Assembly (NCBI GenBank): GCA_017416915.1
Contig: JAFQAN010000002.1
Coordinates: 62,001-126,000, forward strand
Origin: Alistipes sp.
GTDB taxonomy: Bacteria; Bacteroidota; Bacteroidia; Bacteroidales; Rikenellaceae
Length of the DNA stretch: 64,000 nt
Direction: 5' to 3'
Shown here: one piece after another, positions 52,029 through 61,343 of the stretch
Layout: every line of letters starts with the position of its first letter
Position numbering within the stretch: position 1 is the first letter of the stretch
Position numbers and translations under genes: made by a program
Notes under the pieces: model-generated
The model's input: the letters and a program-made list of their open reading frames with translations, nothing else
Databases searched by the model: none
Told to the model about the DNA's origin: nothing

Positions 52029-53474
52029 TTACTCCTTCACGCAGCGTACGGGGAGCGCATTGGCACGGTGCATAGGGTAGTGTGCATCAAAGCCATTCCA
52101 CGTGCGCGTTGTAGAGTTGAGGTTGAAGTACATCGCAACAGCGTCGTTGCCCTCGGTCGTCGTTGTCCAATAGTAGCCCGACCAAGGCACAGGACGCACA
52201 GGGTTGGTATTCACAATGTCGAGACGACCATCGAGGTAGTTGCGACGACCTGCTGCCGAGAAGAAGTATGCGTTGCCCGTGGCGGTATCCTCTAAGTGCC
52301 AGCCATACATACCCTGAGCCTCCTGCCAGTTGATGGCGTCGTCCGTGGCCGATATTGTCAGCGTCGAGTATATCGAGCTGTCGGGGATGCGCCAACCTGC
52401 GGGGCAGGGGTCATTCTCGCTCTTGTGGCTCTCGCTCCACAGCGTATTGTCGTGTTCGGCGTATAGCCAGTCGTAGTCGTTGTCAGGGTTACCCTTGATG
52501 ATGGCTACGGGGTTTGCGGTACTCCAAGCAAGTGTACCCGTCGTAGCTGATGATGTCTCGTATTGCAACGCTACGCGCTCGTCCTCAATGTCGTACATCG
52601 CGTCATCCTCGTTGCCCGCGAAGTCCCACGAGAAGGGTCCTACAAGAGGTGTCTTGTTGCCCCACTGGTAGTACATACCATACGAGTTGAATATCTTGTC
52701 GCCATCCCTCTCGCCATTGCTGTTGCAGTCGGCACCGAGGTTGAGGTTCATGAGCGTCTTGCCATTGAGCGTGATAACCTCAGTGGTGGGGTCGCTGTTG
52801 GTTACCCAGATGTGCCAGCTCCAAATAAGCTCGCCCTCGGCATTACGAGCGCCAATGAGGGCGTTGCCCGCATATACCTCGTTTAGCTCCTCGTCGTCAT
52901 CGTTTAGAGCCATCTCCAAGTAGAATGACGCCTTGCCATCGCGCAAATCTAAATACTTGATAAGGTCTCTTTTTGTCTGCCAAAGTATCTCGATACTCTC
53001 GGTTGCGAGTGGTGTCGAGCTGCCTCCTACGTAGGGGTTGAAGAGGTAGCGTGTCTTGGGCTTTGATGCTATGTAGCAGTTTGCAGGCGACTGCGTGAAG
53101 TCCACGTCGTTGTTTTGGAGTATTGCAACAAAGATTGTAACCTTTCTGGTGTTACCCGTCGGCGTGTATCCCGTGAGGACCATATCGCCGTCTATCATCT
53201 CCTCGTCGTCGAACGATGTGGGCGCCGTCACGGTGATAGTACCTTCGTAGAGGTTGATATCATTGACTACCCAGCCTTTGGGTATGGATGTTACCTCAAT
53301 AGAGGCGATGTTCGAGCTGTCGAAGTTCGTCGTGCCACTCTCGCCAGGCATCCTTACCAAGATGCTCTCCGAGGGTACAGCAAACGAGCTTGTCTCGCTC
53401 TTCTCGCACGAGGTGGCAAGAGCCATTAGAACGAGGCTCATAAGTAGCGTTACGTTACGCAGTGTCTGTCTCAT
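52029..53474 (-). CDS. Lipoprotein with FISUMP-type C-terminal domain
   Basis: A 481-residue lipoprotein (ATG at 53474 begins MRQTLRNVTLLMSLVLMALA; lipobox TSCEKS). A BACON-like beta domain lies at about 35-115 (IASIEVTSIPKGWVVNDINL, GTITVTAPTSFDDEE). The C-terminal 270 residues match the Fibrobacter succinogenes major paralogous (FISUMP) fold: YGMYYQWGNKTPLVGP, DPCPAGWRIPDSS, YYWTTTTEGNDAVAMYF and the final ALPVRCVKE. Such domains occur on many Bacteroidetes surface proteins with unclear ligand. It is last in a minus-strand cluster, 25 nt downstream of the SPOR-like gene. Confidence 0.85.
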   Translation of the reverse strand: MRQTLRNVTLLMSLVLMALATSCEKSETSSFAVPSESILVRMPGESGTTNFDSSNIASIEVTSIPKGWVVNDINLYEGTITVTAPTSFDDEEMIDGDMVLTGYTPTGNTRKVTIFVAILQNNDVDFTQSPANCYIASKPKTRYLFNPYVGGSSTPLATESIEILWQTKRDLIKYLDLRDGKASFYLEMALNDDDEELNEVYAGNALIGARNAEGELIWSWHIWVTNSDPTTEVITLNGKTLMNLNLGADCNSNGERDGDKIFNSYGMYYQWGNKTPLVGPFSWDFAGNEDDAMYDIEDERVALQYETSSATTGTLAWSTANPVAIIKGNPDNDYDWLYAEHDNTLWSESHKSENDPCPAGWRIPDSSIYSTLTISATDDAINWQEAQGMYGWHLEDTATGNAYFFSAAGRRNYLDGRLDIVNTNPVRPVPWSGYYWTTTTEGNDAVAMYFNLNSTTRTWNGFDAHYPMHRANALPVRCVKE

Positions 53475-53499
53475 ATAGTAATTTTCGTTTTTTGACGGT

Positions 53500-55161
53500 T
53501 TAGTTAAGCTCCAATTCACTTATTGTTACGGTGCAGTCGGGGTATGCCTCGCTAAGTACCGTGAGCAGCAGGTCGGCATCGGCGCGCGATGTGAACGTAC
53601 CCACCATAAACCTACCTCCGATGCGCGAGATGCTCTTCTTGGGTGCTGTCTGCTCTATGATGCTGCGCATCTGGTCGCTTATCGCATCGGTCTCGATATG
53701 CACCACGTAGCGCTGTCCCACAATGGGGCTATCACCCTCGTTGCCCTCGTCGCTACTCTCTAAAAGTGTGATATTCTTCATTTCGCTATCTGCCCAACGG
53801 CATACCTCGGGGGCTTTGAAGCCCTTGTCGAGGAGGAACTGCTGAGCCTCGTCAGCCTCACGGCGTGTAGCAAAGCCTCCTGCGTAGTAGCAATACACCT
53901 CCTCCTCGCTGTCGTAGTCGATGTATAGGGGCTGCACACCCTTAAAGAGTGTCATCGGCTGCTTCGAGCGGAACTTGCCGAGCAGTATGCGGTATATCGT
54001 CCCCTTCTCATAAACTTTGAGCGCTGGTAACGGGTTTGAGGCATTGTAGAAGTTTGTGCGACCGATAGTTATGGGGCTGTAATCGAGGAATAGGCGCTTC
54101 TCCAACTCCAACGGCTCCAAGCGGTACTCTATGTGCGGTAGGTTGTCGAGTGCTGCACTGAGCGAGTCGGCGGCCTCCATAAGTCCCATCTCTCGGGCGA
54201 AGTCGCGTTCGTATGATAGCAGCGTTGAACGACCTATGGCGTAGTGCATAAGGGCGTCAGAAGAGTATATGCCATCATTCGAGCTACACTCCATCTGCAT
54301 CGAGGTAAAGTCCGCCGACGAGCTATCCAGCAGGTCGTATTTATGCTCGGTCTCTAAGATGTAGTTGTAGGCGAAATACTTGCTATCGAGCGTATGGTTC
54401 CACAATCTGTCAATCTTTGACGATAGCTCCTCCATACGCTGTGATAGCTCCCCGAAGCTGTCGTATAGGGTGTTGGCGCTATTCTCGTCAGAGGTGGCGC
54501 GGTAGTCTCGTGCAGTTGCTAACGCCTTGCTGTGCAGCTCCTTGTACTGCTCGGCAAGCGACGTTAAGTCTCTCTGGTTTTGCTCGGAGCGGCGCAATTC
54601 GGCAATGTCCTCAGCTGAGAGCGCCGTGAAGCACTCGTTGTCGATAAGGTTGCGGTAGGTTATGCGCTGCGGTATCTCCTCCACGACGCTGCCCGACAGC
54701 GTATCGGTGGCGGTATTAGCAACGTCGATATTCTGCCCTATGTCGGTCTGCACGGTATCGGCCTCAGCAATATCCTCGGTTGAGGGCGTGGGCGCTGTAA
54801 GCTGTGCGAGTACCCACTCCTGCTCGATGTTGTTTATGCGGCTGGTAATAGCACCACGACGTGTACGTATGTCGAATATCTGCTGCTCCAAGTCGATGAT
54901 GTATGAGTCGAAGCGGTCAATCTCCTCACTGCTCAGCGTTGCAGTGTCGCGCATTGCTGAGTACTCGCTGCGAGCCGCGCTGATGAGGTGGCTAATAGAG
55001 TCCTCTTCTACTCTGAGCTCCTCGTTTTGCGTAATTAGCGACATATACTCTCTATTTGCCGACAGCTCCTTGATGGGTTGTTGGCTATGGGTTGCAGCTA
55101 TCGTGCTTGCCGAGAGCGTGGCAAGCAGAAGAGATGCTATTATGAAAAATCGTCTATTCAT
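53500..55161 (-). CDS. Exported coiled-coil protein with SPOR-like repeats
   Basis: A 553-residue protein with a signal peptide (MNRRFFIIASLLLATLSAST). The middle is long alpha-helix with heptad-like patterns (about 30-330), predicting coiled coils. The C-terminal part has two SPOR-like modules: YRILLGKFRSKQPMTLF with YYAGGFATRREADEAQQFLLDKGF, and a second with RFMVGTFTSRADADLLLTVL. SPOR domains bind denuded peptidoglycan at division sites, so a cell-envelope or division role is plausible. It lies 14 nt downstream of trkH. Not all SPOR residues could be confirmed. Confidence 0.75.
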   Translation of the reverse strand: MNRRFFIIASLLLATLSASTIAATHSQQPIKELSANREYMSLITQNEELRVEEDSISHLISAARSEYSAMRDTATLSSEEIDRFDSYIIDLEQQIFDIRTRRGAITSRINNIEQEWVLAQLTAPTPSTEDIAEADTVQTDIGQNIDVANTATDTLSGSVVEEIPQRITYRNLIDNECFTALSAEDIAELRRSEQNQRDLTSLAEQYKELHSKALATARDYRATSDENSANTLYDSFGELSQRMEELSSKIDRLWNHTLDSKYFAYNYILETEHKYDLLDSSSADFTSMQMECSSNDGIYSSDALMHYAIGRSTLLSYERDFAREMGLMEAADSLSAALDNLPHIEYRLEPLELEKRLFLDYSPITIGRTNFYNASNPLPALKVYEKGTIYRILLGKFRSKQPMTLFKGVQPLYIDYDSEEEVYCYYAGGFATRREADEAQQFLLDKGFKAPEVCRWADSEMKNITLLESSDEGNEGDSPIVGQRYVVHIETDAISDQMRSIIEQTAPKKSISRIGGRFMVGTFTSRADADLLLTVLSEAYPDCTVTISELELN

Positions 55162-55175
55162 TGTCTCTTATCAAA

Positions 55176-56621
55176 CTATCTCCACGAACGGATAAAGAAG
55201 AGTTGTATAAATCCAAAAATCTCCAAACGTCCTACCAACATAAGCAACGAGGCGTTTAGTTTAAGTATCGCTGGTAGCTCCGAGTAGTTGTCCATAGAGC
55301 CTACCTCGCCGAAGCCTGGACCTACGTTGCTGATGCAGGCTATGGCCGCCGAGAAGCCTGTGAGTAGGTCGCAGCCAAACATTGCGTTGATGATGGTGCC
55401 TATGAGGACTAACATCACGTATGCCACCAAAAATGTCATCACGATACTCTGCGTACCGTCGTCGCGTACCACACCGTCAATCTTTGTGCTTATGACGGCG
55501 TTGGGGTGCTGCTGTTGTTTTACGCGGTTGCGTACAACCTTGGCGGCAATCACCATTCTATCCACCTTGATACCACCCGATGTTGAGCCTGCACATCCGC
55601 ACACCACCGAGCAGAACATAAGTAGCACTATGGCAAACGGTGTCCAGAGGTTGGCATCTGCCGTGGCATATCCCGAGGTGGTGGTGTAGCTGACCACCTG
55701 GAAGGTAGAGTGTCGCATCGCCTCGCTCAACGAGTCGTAAATATCGTTGCTGTATAGCGATATTGCTATGGCAACACTCACAATGAGCATCATCCCTATA
55801 TACGTACGAACGATCTCCGAGCGGAAAATATTGTTTCGCTTGCCAAGAAGGGTTGCATATAGTACGCCAAAGTGGATACCCGACAGCGTCATAGCTATCA
55901 TAAGTATTGCCTCGATTGTTGCGCTGTCGAAGAAGGCTATCGAGCTGTTTTTGGTGCTGAAACCGCACGTGCCACACGCCGACATAGCGTGTGTTATGGC
56001 GTCAAACCAGCACATACCAGCATATTTTAGTGCAATGGTCGTGATAAGCGTCAAGCCCACATAGACCAATACAAGGATGCGGATGATAACCTTCGAGCGA
56101 TAGTGGAAGTTATCCTTTGCAATTGTCGAAAGCTCCACGTTTGAGAGCATATGGCGGCTACGACCAATAGATGGCAGGATGACCAGCGCAAACATAACTA
56201 CGCCGATACCACCTATCCAGCACGATACCGAGCGCCAGAAGAGCAGTCCTCGCGGCAGAAACTCGATGTCGTTGAGGATAGAGGCGCCCGTGGTCGTAAA
56301 GCCCGATACACTCTCAAACCACGCATTTATCGCCGAGAACTCGCCACCCCATATAAGATAGGGAAACATACCTACGATACACGCCACAAGCCACGAGCCT
56401 ACGACGATGCCGTATCCCTCTTTGGTCTTAATCTCGGTAACTTTTTCGATGAATATCAGGGGAAAGAGACCCAGTAGTGCGGTGAGAAATGCCGACAGCA
56501 GCAAGGGGTAGTATGCCGAGTCGTAGTCGTTGATAAGCGATACGAATGCCGATGCGAGCATAAATGCTGCAATGAATTGTAGCACCATACCGATATATCG
56601 TATGACAACCTGTATTCTCAT
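55176..56621 (-). CDS. trkH: Potassium uptake protein TrkH
   Basis: A 481-residue membrane protein with eight hydrophobic hairpin segments and four pore-loop motifs: FTTTGASIL, CGTCGFSTKN, CAGSTSGGIKVDR and SNVGPGFGEVG. These are the Gly-containing selectivity loops of TrkH/KtrB channels. TrkH works with the NAD-binding regulator TrkA, for which no gene is present in the window. Instead the gene upstream by 15 nt encodes a membrane sensor-like protein, and a SPOR-like protein gene follows 14 nt downstream. Confidence 0.93.
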   Translation of the reverse strand: MRIQVVIRYIGMVLQFIAAFMLASAFVSLINDYDSAYYPLLLSAFLTALLGLFPLIFIEKVTEIKTKEGYGIVVGSWLVACIVGMFPYLIWGGEFSAINAWFESVSGFTTTGASILNDIEFLPRGLLFWRSVSCWIGGIGVVMFALVILPSIGRSRHMLSNVELSTIAKDNFHYRSKVIIRILVLVYVGLTLITTIALKYAGMCWFDAITHAMSACGTCGFSTKNSSIAFFDSATIEAILMIAMTLSGIHFGVLYATLLGKRNNIFRSEIVRTYIGMMLIVSVAIAISLYSNDIYDSLSEAMRHSTFQVVSYTTTSGYATADANLWTPFAIVLLMFCSVVCGCAGSTSGGIKVDRMVIAAKVVRNRVKQQQHPNAVISTKIDGVVRDDGTQSIVMTFLVAYVMLVLIGTIINAMFGCDLLTGFSAAIACISNVGPGFGEVGSMDNYSELPAILKLNASLLMLVGRLEIFGFIQLFFIRSWR

Positions 56622-56636
56622 CGTCCGAGGCCTATG

Positions 56637-57467
56637 TTATTTGAACTTAGCTATAAGTTGTGCAATGCGGTCGCGTAGTGTCGCTAACTCGTCGCGCGAG
56701 GGGATGCTCTCGTCGAAGGGCATCTTGTAGGTGAGGAAGTCGCCAAGGCTACGGTTGATGCGCAGAATTGGGTTGATGAAGTAGCCCTTCATAAAGAAGT
56801 AGAGCAACAACACGATAACCAGCATCACAACCAGTGATATGAACACGGGTGTTACGGCGCGTCGAGCCGTGTTACTCAGACGGTTTACCTCGGGGCCGAG
56901 TGTGCTGTTCGTACCAGTCATATACTTGCGTATCTGTTGCGATACGTTCAGATACTCGGTCTTGTACTCGTCGGCATACCACGTCTGGGTGTTGAGTACC
57001 GAGATGGTGTCGCGCTCCGACTCTTCGAGCAGGTATAGGTGTACTCGCTTATCGAGAAAGTCCTTTGCAAGCGAGTTTATGCGGTTAGTGTGAATTATTA
57101 GCGAGTCGGTTGCTGCGGGGTTGTCCGTGTTGAGCATACGCTGACGTGCCGCCTCGGTGGTCTTCGATAGGTGCGATATAGAGTGGTTACAACTTATGCG
57201 ATGTCCCTCGCTCTCGTCGCCCAATACCGCCATATAAATCATTGCGTCGTTCTGCTCGTTGAGCGCCGAGATCATCTCGCCTGCAAGATCGACGTTGGTC
57301 TTGCTCGCCGTAAGAATCTCCTCGGTGTCGTGGCTTACGCGCTCCAACTCGAAGAGCGACATCGCTCCCGAGACGATGAGCAACAGAATGATACTCATAA
57401 ACGCCGTACGCATACGACGTGATATGGTGTTAATTTGAAGATGGTTGCGTAATTTCTGTAAAAACAT
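56637..57467 (-). CDS. Two-TM four-helix-bundle sensor-like protein without output domain
   Basis: A 276-residue protein: TM1 at about 21-38, an extracytoplasmic helical segment of about 165 residues resembling four-helix-bundle (MCP-type) sensor domains, TM2 at about 206-227, and a cytoplasmic HAMP-like tail (FINPILRINRSLGDFLTYKMP to the end). Unlike chemoreceptors or histidine kinases, it stops after the HAMP-like segment, with no signalling module. Next to trkH it might regulate potassium uptake, but that is inference. The frame is intact and continues from a normal start, so truncation by a recent mutation is not evident. Confidence 0.75.
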   Translation of the reverse strand: MFLQKLRNHLQINTISRRMRTAFMSIILLLIVSGAMSLFELERVSHDTEEILTASKTNVDLAGEMISALNEQNDAMIYMAVLGDESEGHRISCNHSISHLSKTTEAARQRMLNTDNPAATDSLIIHTNRINSLAKDFLDKRVHLYLLEESERDTISVLNTQTWYADEYKTEYLNVSQQIRKYMTGTNSTLGPEVNRLSNTARRAVTPVFISLVVMLVIVLLLYFFMKGYFINPILRINRSLGDFLTYKMPFDESIPSRDELATLRDRIAQLIAKFK

Positions 57468-57496
57468 ACCTCTTTCGAGCTAAATGATACAATGCG

Positions 57497-57515
57497 ACAA
57501 AAGTAATACTTTTGT
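57497..57515. promoter_or_regulatory. Palindrome with divergent -7 boxes upstream of the sensor-like gene
   Basis: ACAAAAGTA, central A, TACTTTTGT form a perfect 9-1-9 palindrome at 57497-57515. It contains TACTTTTG on both strands, a match to the -7 consensus; only the minus strand has a gene to transcribe. It may also be an operator. Confidence 0.45.
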
Positions 57516-57520
57516 GTGAA

Positions 57521-58819
57521 TTATCCAACTATTTCGCAGCTAATGTCGCCATTTGCATCAATCGAGCCGAGTTTTACACGACAAATCGTATTAATTTTTG
57601 AGGTTTGGTAGGATGCTGCTACACGTAGGTAGTTGTCCGTGTAGCCATACATCAGACCGTTGCGGTCGGTACTCTCGAATAGCACCTCACGCTCCGTGCC
57701 TAAGAATTTGGTGGCAAAGGCGTTATGTAGCCTACTGCATAGCTCTTCGAGGCGTGCTACACGCGCTGTCGATATGCTCGATTGGACCTTGTTGGGCATC
57801 GCTACGGCGGGTGTCCCAGGTCGCTCCGAGAATGGGAAGATGTGGATGAACGAAGCCTCGACCTGCTCCAATAGACGATAGGTCTCCATAAACTCCTCTT
57901 CGCCCTCGCCAGGGAAGCCTACGATAACGTCGATGCCTATGAAGGCGTCGGGCATAAGACTACGTATCTTGGCTATGCGGTCGCGGTAGCGCTCGGCAGT
58001 GTAGCGACGACGCATAAGTCCGAGGATGCGTGTGGAGCCGCTTTGTAGTGGGATGTGGAAGTGGGGCTGAAAGCGAGGTGAGGCGGCGCAAAACTCTATA
58101 ATCTCGTCAGTTATAAGGTTTGGCTCGATACTCGATATGCGGTAGCGGTCTATGCCCTTTACGCGGTCCAAAGCTTTGAGTAGGTCGATGAATTTCTCGC
58201 CTGTTGTGCGTCCGAAATCTCCCGTATTTACTCCCGTGATGACAATCTCGCGCTGACCTGCTGCTGCAATCTCCTCGGCCTCGGCAACAATCTCCGCAAT
58301 GGGGATGTTGCGGCTTGCGCCTCGGGCATAATGTATGGTGCAGTAGGCACACTTGTAGTCGCAGCCGTCCTGCACTTTGAGAAACGAACGTGTGCGGTCG
58401 GCAGAGGAGTAGGCGGCAAAGAAGCGCGTAAGCTCATCCACGGAGCAGCTATATACCTCCGTTTTGCCGCGTTCTTGAAGCTCTACTACTCGTTGATATA
58501 AGTCGCCTTTATGGTTGTTGCTCAATACAATATCCACGCCATCAATGGCGGCTATTTCGTCGGGTTTAAGCTGTGCGTAACACCCCGTTACGGCGATTAT
58601 GGCATTGGGGTTGCGACGGTGTATTTTGCGTATTATGTTGCGGCATTTCTTGTCGGCATGCTCGGTTACCGAGCAGCTGTTTATCACCGCCACGTCGGTA
58701 GCCTCCGATGGCTCAACACGGCGGTATCCGCCACGCTCGAACTGTCGCGCTAAGGTCGATGATTCCGAGAAGTTGAGCTTGCAGCCCAACGTATGAAAAC
58801 TTACACGCTTTTGGCTCAT
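57521..58819 (-). CDS. mtaB: tRNA t6A37 methylthiotransferase MtaB
   Basis: A radical-SAM enzyme of 432 residues that adds a methylthio group to t6A at position 37 of ANN-decoding tRNAs. The N-terminal MTTase domain has the cluster cysteines C13 (TLGCKLN), C49 (INSCSVTE) and C80 (VTGCYAQ); the radical-SAM motif is C153, C157, C160 (DGCDYKCAYC). SFLKVQ before it and IGIDVIVGFPGEGEEEF after it are standard. The C-terminal TRAM-like part is present. TLGCKLNFSES distinguishes MtaB from MiaB and RimO. It heads the minus-strand cluster, 53 nt upstream of the sensor-like gene. Confidence 0.95.
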   Translation of the reverse strand: MSQKRVSFHTLGCKLNFSESSTLARQFERGGYRRVEPSEATDVAVINSCSVTEHADKKCRNIIRKIHRRNPNAIIAVTGCYAQLKPDEIAAIDGVDIVLSNNHKGDLYQRVVELQERGKTEVYSCSVDELTRFFAAYSSADRTRSFLKVQDGCDYKCAYCTIHYARGASRNIPIAEIVAEAEEIAAAGQREIVITGVNTGDFGRTTGEKFIDLLKALDRVKGIDRYRISSIEPNLITDEIIEFCAASPRFQPHFHIPLQSGSTRILGLMRRRYTAERYRDRIAKIRSLMPDAFIGIDVIVGFPGEGEEEFMETYRLLEQVEASFIHIFPFSERPGTPAVAMPNKVQSSISTARVARLEELCSRLHNAFATKFLGTEREVLFESTDRNGLMYGYTDNYLRVAASYQTSKINTICRVKLGSIDANGDISCEIVG

Positions 58820-58956
58820 TGTTGCGTTGTTTGTATTGCGAGGGTGGGGCTATGTTTAGAGCTTTGAGGTATCTCGTTAAGGTACTCTTGCTCGGTAGTC
58901 GTACCACCCAAAATTGCCTAAATATTCACTTTTCGCTTGCGAAGTTACAAAAACTT

Positions 58957-58988
58957 TTTGTTCAATCGCGAAAAAAGAAGTAAATTTG
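58957..58988 (+). promoter_or_regulatory. Promoter of the metal permease-lptF/G-fmt operon
   Basis: TTTG at 58957-58960, 20 nt, then TAAATTTG at 58981-58988: a near-ideal match. The GTG start is 40 nt downstream. Confidence 0.7.
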
Positions 58989-59028
58989 CGCACTTAATAT
59001 TTTATATTAACCACAAAATAGAGTAGCC

Positions 59029-59859
59029 GTGTTTTCGCTCTTTGATGACATACTGAGTTACGACTTTCTCGTAAATGCGCTCTATGCCTGCATCTTGTCG
59101 GGTATAACGTGCGGTGTAGTAGGTAGTTATATCGTGGCACGGCGTATGGTCTTCCTTAGTGGTGGTATCACACACGCCTCGTTCGGAGGCTTGGGTATGG
59201 CACTCTATGCGGGTGTTAGCCCCGTTGTTGGTGCGCTCGGTTTTGCGGCGCTGGCGTCGGTCGGCATCGAGTACGCATCGCGTCGCGGACGTATGCGCGA
59301 AGACTCGGTGGTGGGCATCATCTGGTCGGTAGGTATGGCTCTTGGAGCCTTGTTTATGTCGTTGCGCCCAGGCTATGCGACAGATTTGACGAGCTATCTT
59401 TTCGGAAATATACTGCTTGTAACCGACGACGACATACTCTACCTCGCGCTGCTTACGCTATTTGTCGTGGTGGGCGCTGTGGCTATGCTCAGACGTTTGA
59501 TGTATGTTGTCTTCGACGAGGAGTATGCTCGTAGTCAGGGTGTTGCTACATCGGCGATGTGCTACATTATGGCAGTTGTTGTCGCCGTTACGGTCGTGCT
59601 ATCTATAAAGGTTATGGGTATCGTGCTGCTGCTGTCGCTGCTTACCATACCCACGGTTATCGCCAATAGCTTTACCAAGGACTATCGTCGTATTGCCATC
59701 GCCTCAGCTCTAATTGGCGTTGTGGGCAATATTTCGGGCTTCGTCCTTAGCTACGAATACAACCTTCCGACGGGTAGTTGCATAATATTTATGCTGACCT
59801 TTGCGCTAATTTGTGTAAAACTTTTAACTTTGTGCCGTAATAGGAGCGTCAGTCGATGA
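59029..59859 (+). CDS. Metal ABC transporter permease (ZnuB/TroC family)
   Basis: A 276-residue membrane protein with about eight hydrophobic segments, typical of ABC-3 permeases for Zn, Mn or Fe: LSGITCGVVGSYIVARRMVFL, SGGITHASFGGLGMALYAG and LFGNILLVTDDDI are family signatures. The start is GTG. The matching ATPase and substrate-binding protein genes are not in the window, so they must be encoded elsewhere or this is an orphan. The stop overlaps the start of the next gene by 4 nt (ATGA). The metal is not determined. Confidence 0.9.
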   Translation: MFSLFDDILSYDFLVNALYACILSGITCGVVGSYIVARRMVFLSGGITHASFGGLGMALYAGVSPVVGALGFAALASVGIEYASRRGRMREDSVVGIIWSVGMALGALFMSLRPGYATDLTSYLFGNILLVTDDDILYLALLTLFVVVGAVAMLRRLMYVVFDEEYARSQGVATSAMCYIMAVVVAVTVVLSIKVMGIVLLLSLLTIPTVIANSFTKDYRRIAIASALIGVVGNISGFVLSYEYNLPTGSCIIFMLTFALICVKLLTLCRNRSVSR

Positions 59860-61343
59860 AAAAGATACATAAACTTGTTCTCAAAGCCTACTTAGGTCCT
59901 CTCGTTGCGACCTTCTTCATCGTGCAGTTTGTGCTGATGATGAACTTCGTGTGGCGTTATATCGACGAGCTTACGGGTAAGGGTCTCGACGTAGGCACTA
60001 TTGTCGAGCTGTTTGCCTGTGCCACGGCAAATATGATTCCGTTGGGTCTGCCTTTGGCTATGCTCCTTTCGTCGATTATGGCGTTGGGTAACCTCGGCGA
60101 GAGCTACGAGCTACTTGCTATGAAGTCGGCGGGTATGTCGCTCCCGCGTATTCTCAGTCCACTTATTGTGTTGGTGTCGCTTATCTCGGTCGGCGGTTTC
60201 TTTATCTCGAACAACCTCGTGCCGTGGGCAAATCAGCGAATGTACGATATTATGTTCGACATACGTGAGCAGCGTCAAGAGATTAGCTTTAAGGATGGTA
60301 TGTTCTTCAACGGACTGCCCAATATGAGTATCCGTGTAACGCATCAAGACCCTGAGACGAAGCTGCTTACCGACGTGCTTATGTTCGATACACGCGCCGA
60401 AAATGGCGATATGACCACAACCATCGCCGACTCGGGATATATACGTATGTCCGACGATAAGAGCTTCTTGTACCTCACGCTCTACAACGGTCAAACCTAC
60501 GAGCATACGCGAAGTACGCAGTGGTACGACCACAACACAATGCGTGAGCATAAGTTCGACCGTCAGGACGGCTCATTCCCCATCGAGAAGGTTACGCCGC
60601 GTGAGGGTGATATGTCGCGCGAGTTCAGTGAGTCGCAGACCCGAAATATGAACGAGTTGGAGGAGTTGATGGACTCGCTACACATCCTCATCGACCGCAG
60701 TACGCTCGCCTCGTATGCACCGCTGCTCAAAGAGCAGATTTTTGCGCGCGATACCACCATACTGCCTAACGATAGCATTACGATTGACCGTTCGGGCTTC
60801 CGTGTGGTCAATGCCGCCGACTCGATGCGCCACCTCTCTACACGTGAGTTGGCAAAGGTCTATTCAAGTGCCGCAAATACGGCTCGTGCCTCGCGTGGTG
60901 CCTATACCTTCGATGAACACTCGTCGAAGATTGCCATCACGCAGCTCTACCGCTCCGAGAATGAGTGGCACCGCAAGCTGACGTTGCCCATTTCGATTCT
61001 CATCTTCTTTATGATTGGTGCGCCGTTGGGAGCTATCATCCGCAAGGGTGGTTTCGGTACGCCCATCGTTATCTCGGTCATCTTCTTTGTCATCTACTAC
61101 ATCATCAGTGTTACGGGCGAGAAGATGTCGAAGGAGGGTACGTGGGATGCGCTGTACGGTATGTGGCTGCCGATAGCTATCCTCACGCCCGTCGCAATAT
61201 ACCTTACAATCAAGGCCACCAACGACTCGTCGCTGCTCGATACCGATTGGTATGACGGACGTATCCGTAAGTTGCGCCGTAAGGTGTCTAAGCGTCTGGG
61301 CAAGCTGTTTAAGCGTAAAAAGAGAACTAAAATTGCAAAGTGA
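59856..61343 (+). CDS. LptF/LptG family permease (YjgP/YjgQ)
   Basis: A 495-residue inner-membrane component of the Lpt machine that moves LPS toward the outer membrane. Three N-terminal membrane segments (LGPLVATFFIVQFVLMMNFV and others), a large periplasmic jellyroll (about 115-380) and three C-terminal segments (LPISILIFFMIGAPLGAIIRKGGFG) are visible; the last motif is the YjgP/Q signature. The start overlaps the upstream stop by 4 nt and the next gene begins at its stop, so the three genes are translationally coupled. Bacteroidetes usually have two paralogues; which one this is cannot be said. Confidence 0.92.
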   Translation: MKKIHKLVLKAYLGPLVATFFIVQFVLMMNFVWRYIDELTGKGLDVGTIVELFACATANMIPLGLPLAMLLSSIMALGNLGESYELLAMKSAGMSLPRILSPLIVLVSLISVGGFFISNNLVPWANQRMYDIMFDIREQRQEISFKDGMFFNGLPNMSIRVTHQDPETKLLTDVLMFDTRAENGDMTTTIADSGYIRMSDDKSFLYLTLYNGQTYEHTRSTQWYDHNTMREHKFDRQDGSFPIEKVTPREGDMSREFSESQTRNMNELEELMDSLHILIDRSTLASYAPLLKEQIFARDTTILPNDSITIDRSGFRVVNAADSMRHLSTRELAKVYSSAANTARASRGAYTFDEHSSKIAITQLYRSENEWHRKLTLPISILIFFMIGAPLGAIIRKGGFGTPIVISVIFFVIYYIISVTGEKMSKEGTWDALYGMWLPIAILTPVAIYLTIKATNDSSLLDTDWYDGRIRKLRRKVSKRLGKLFKRKKRTKIAK

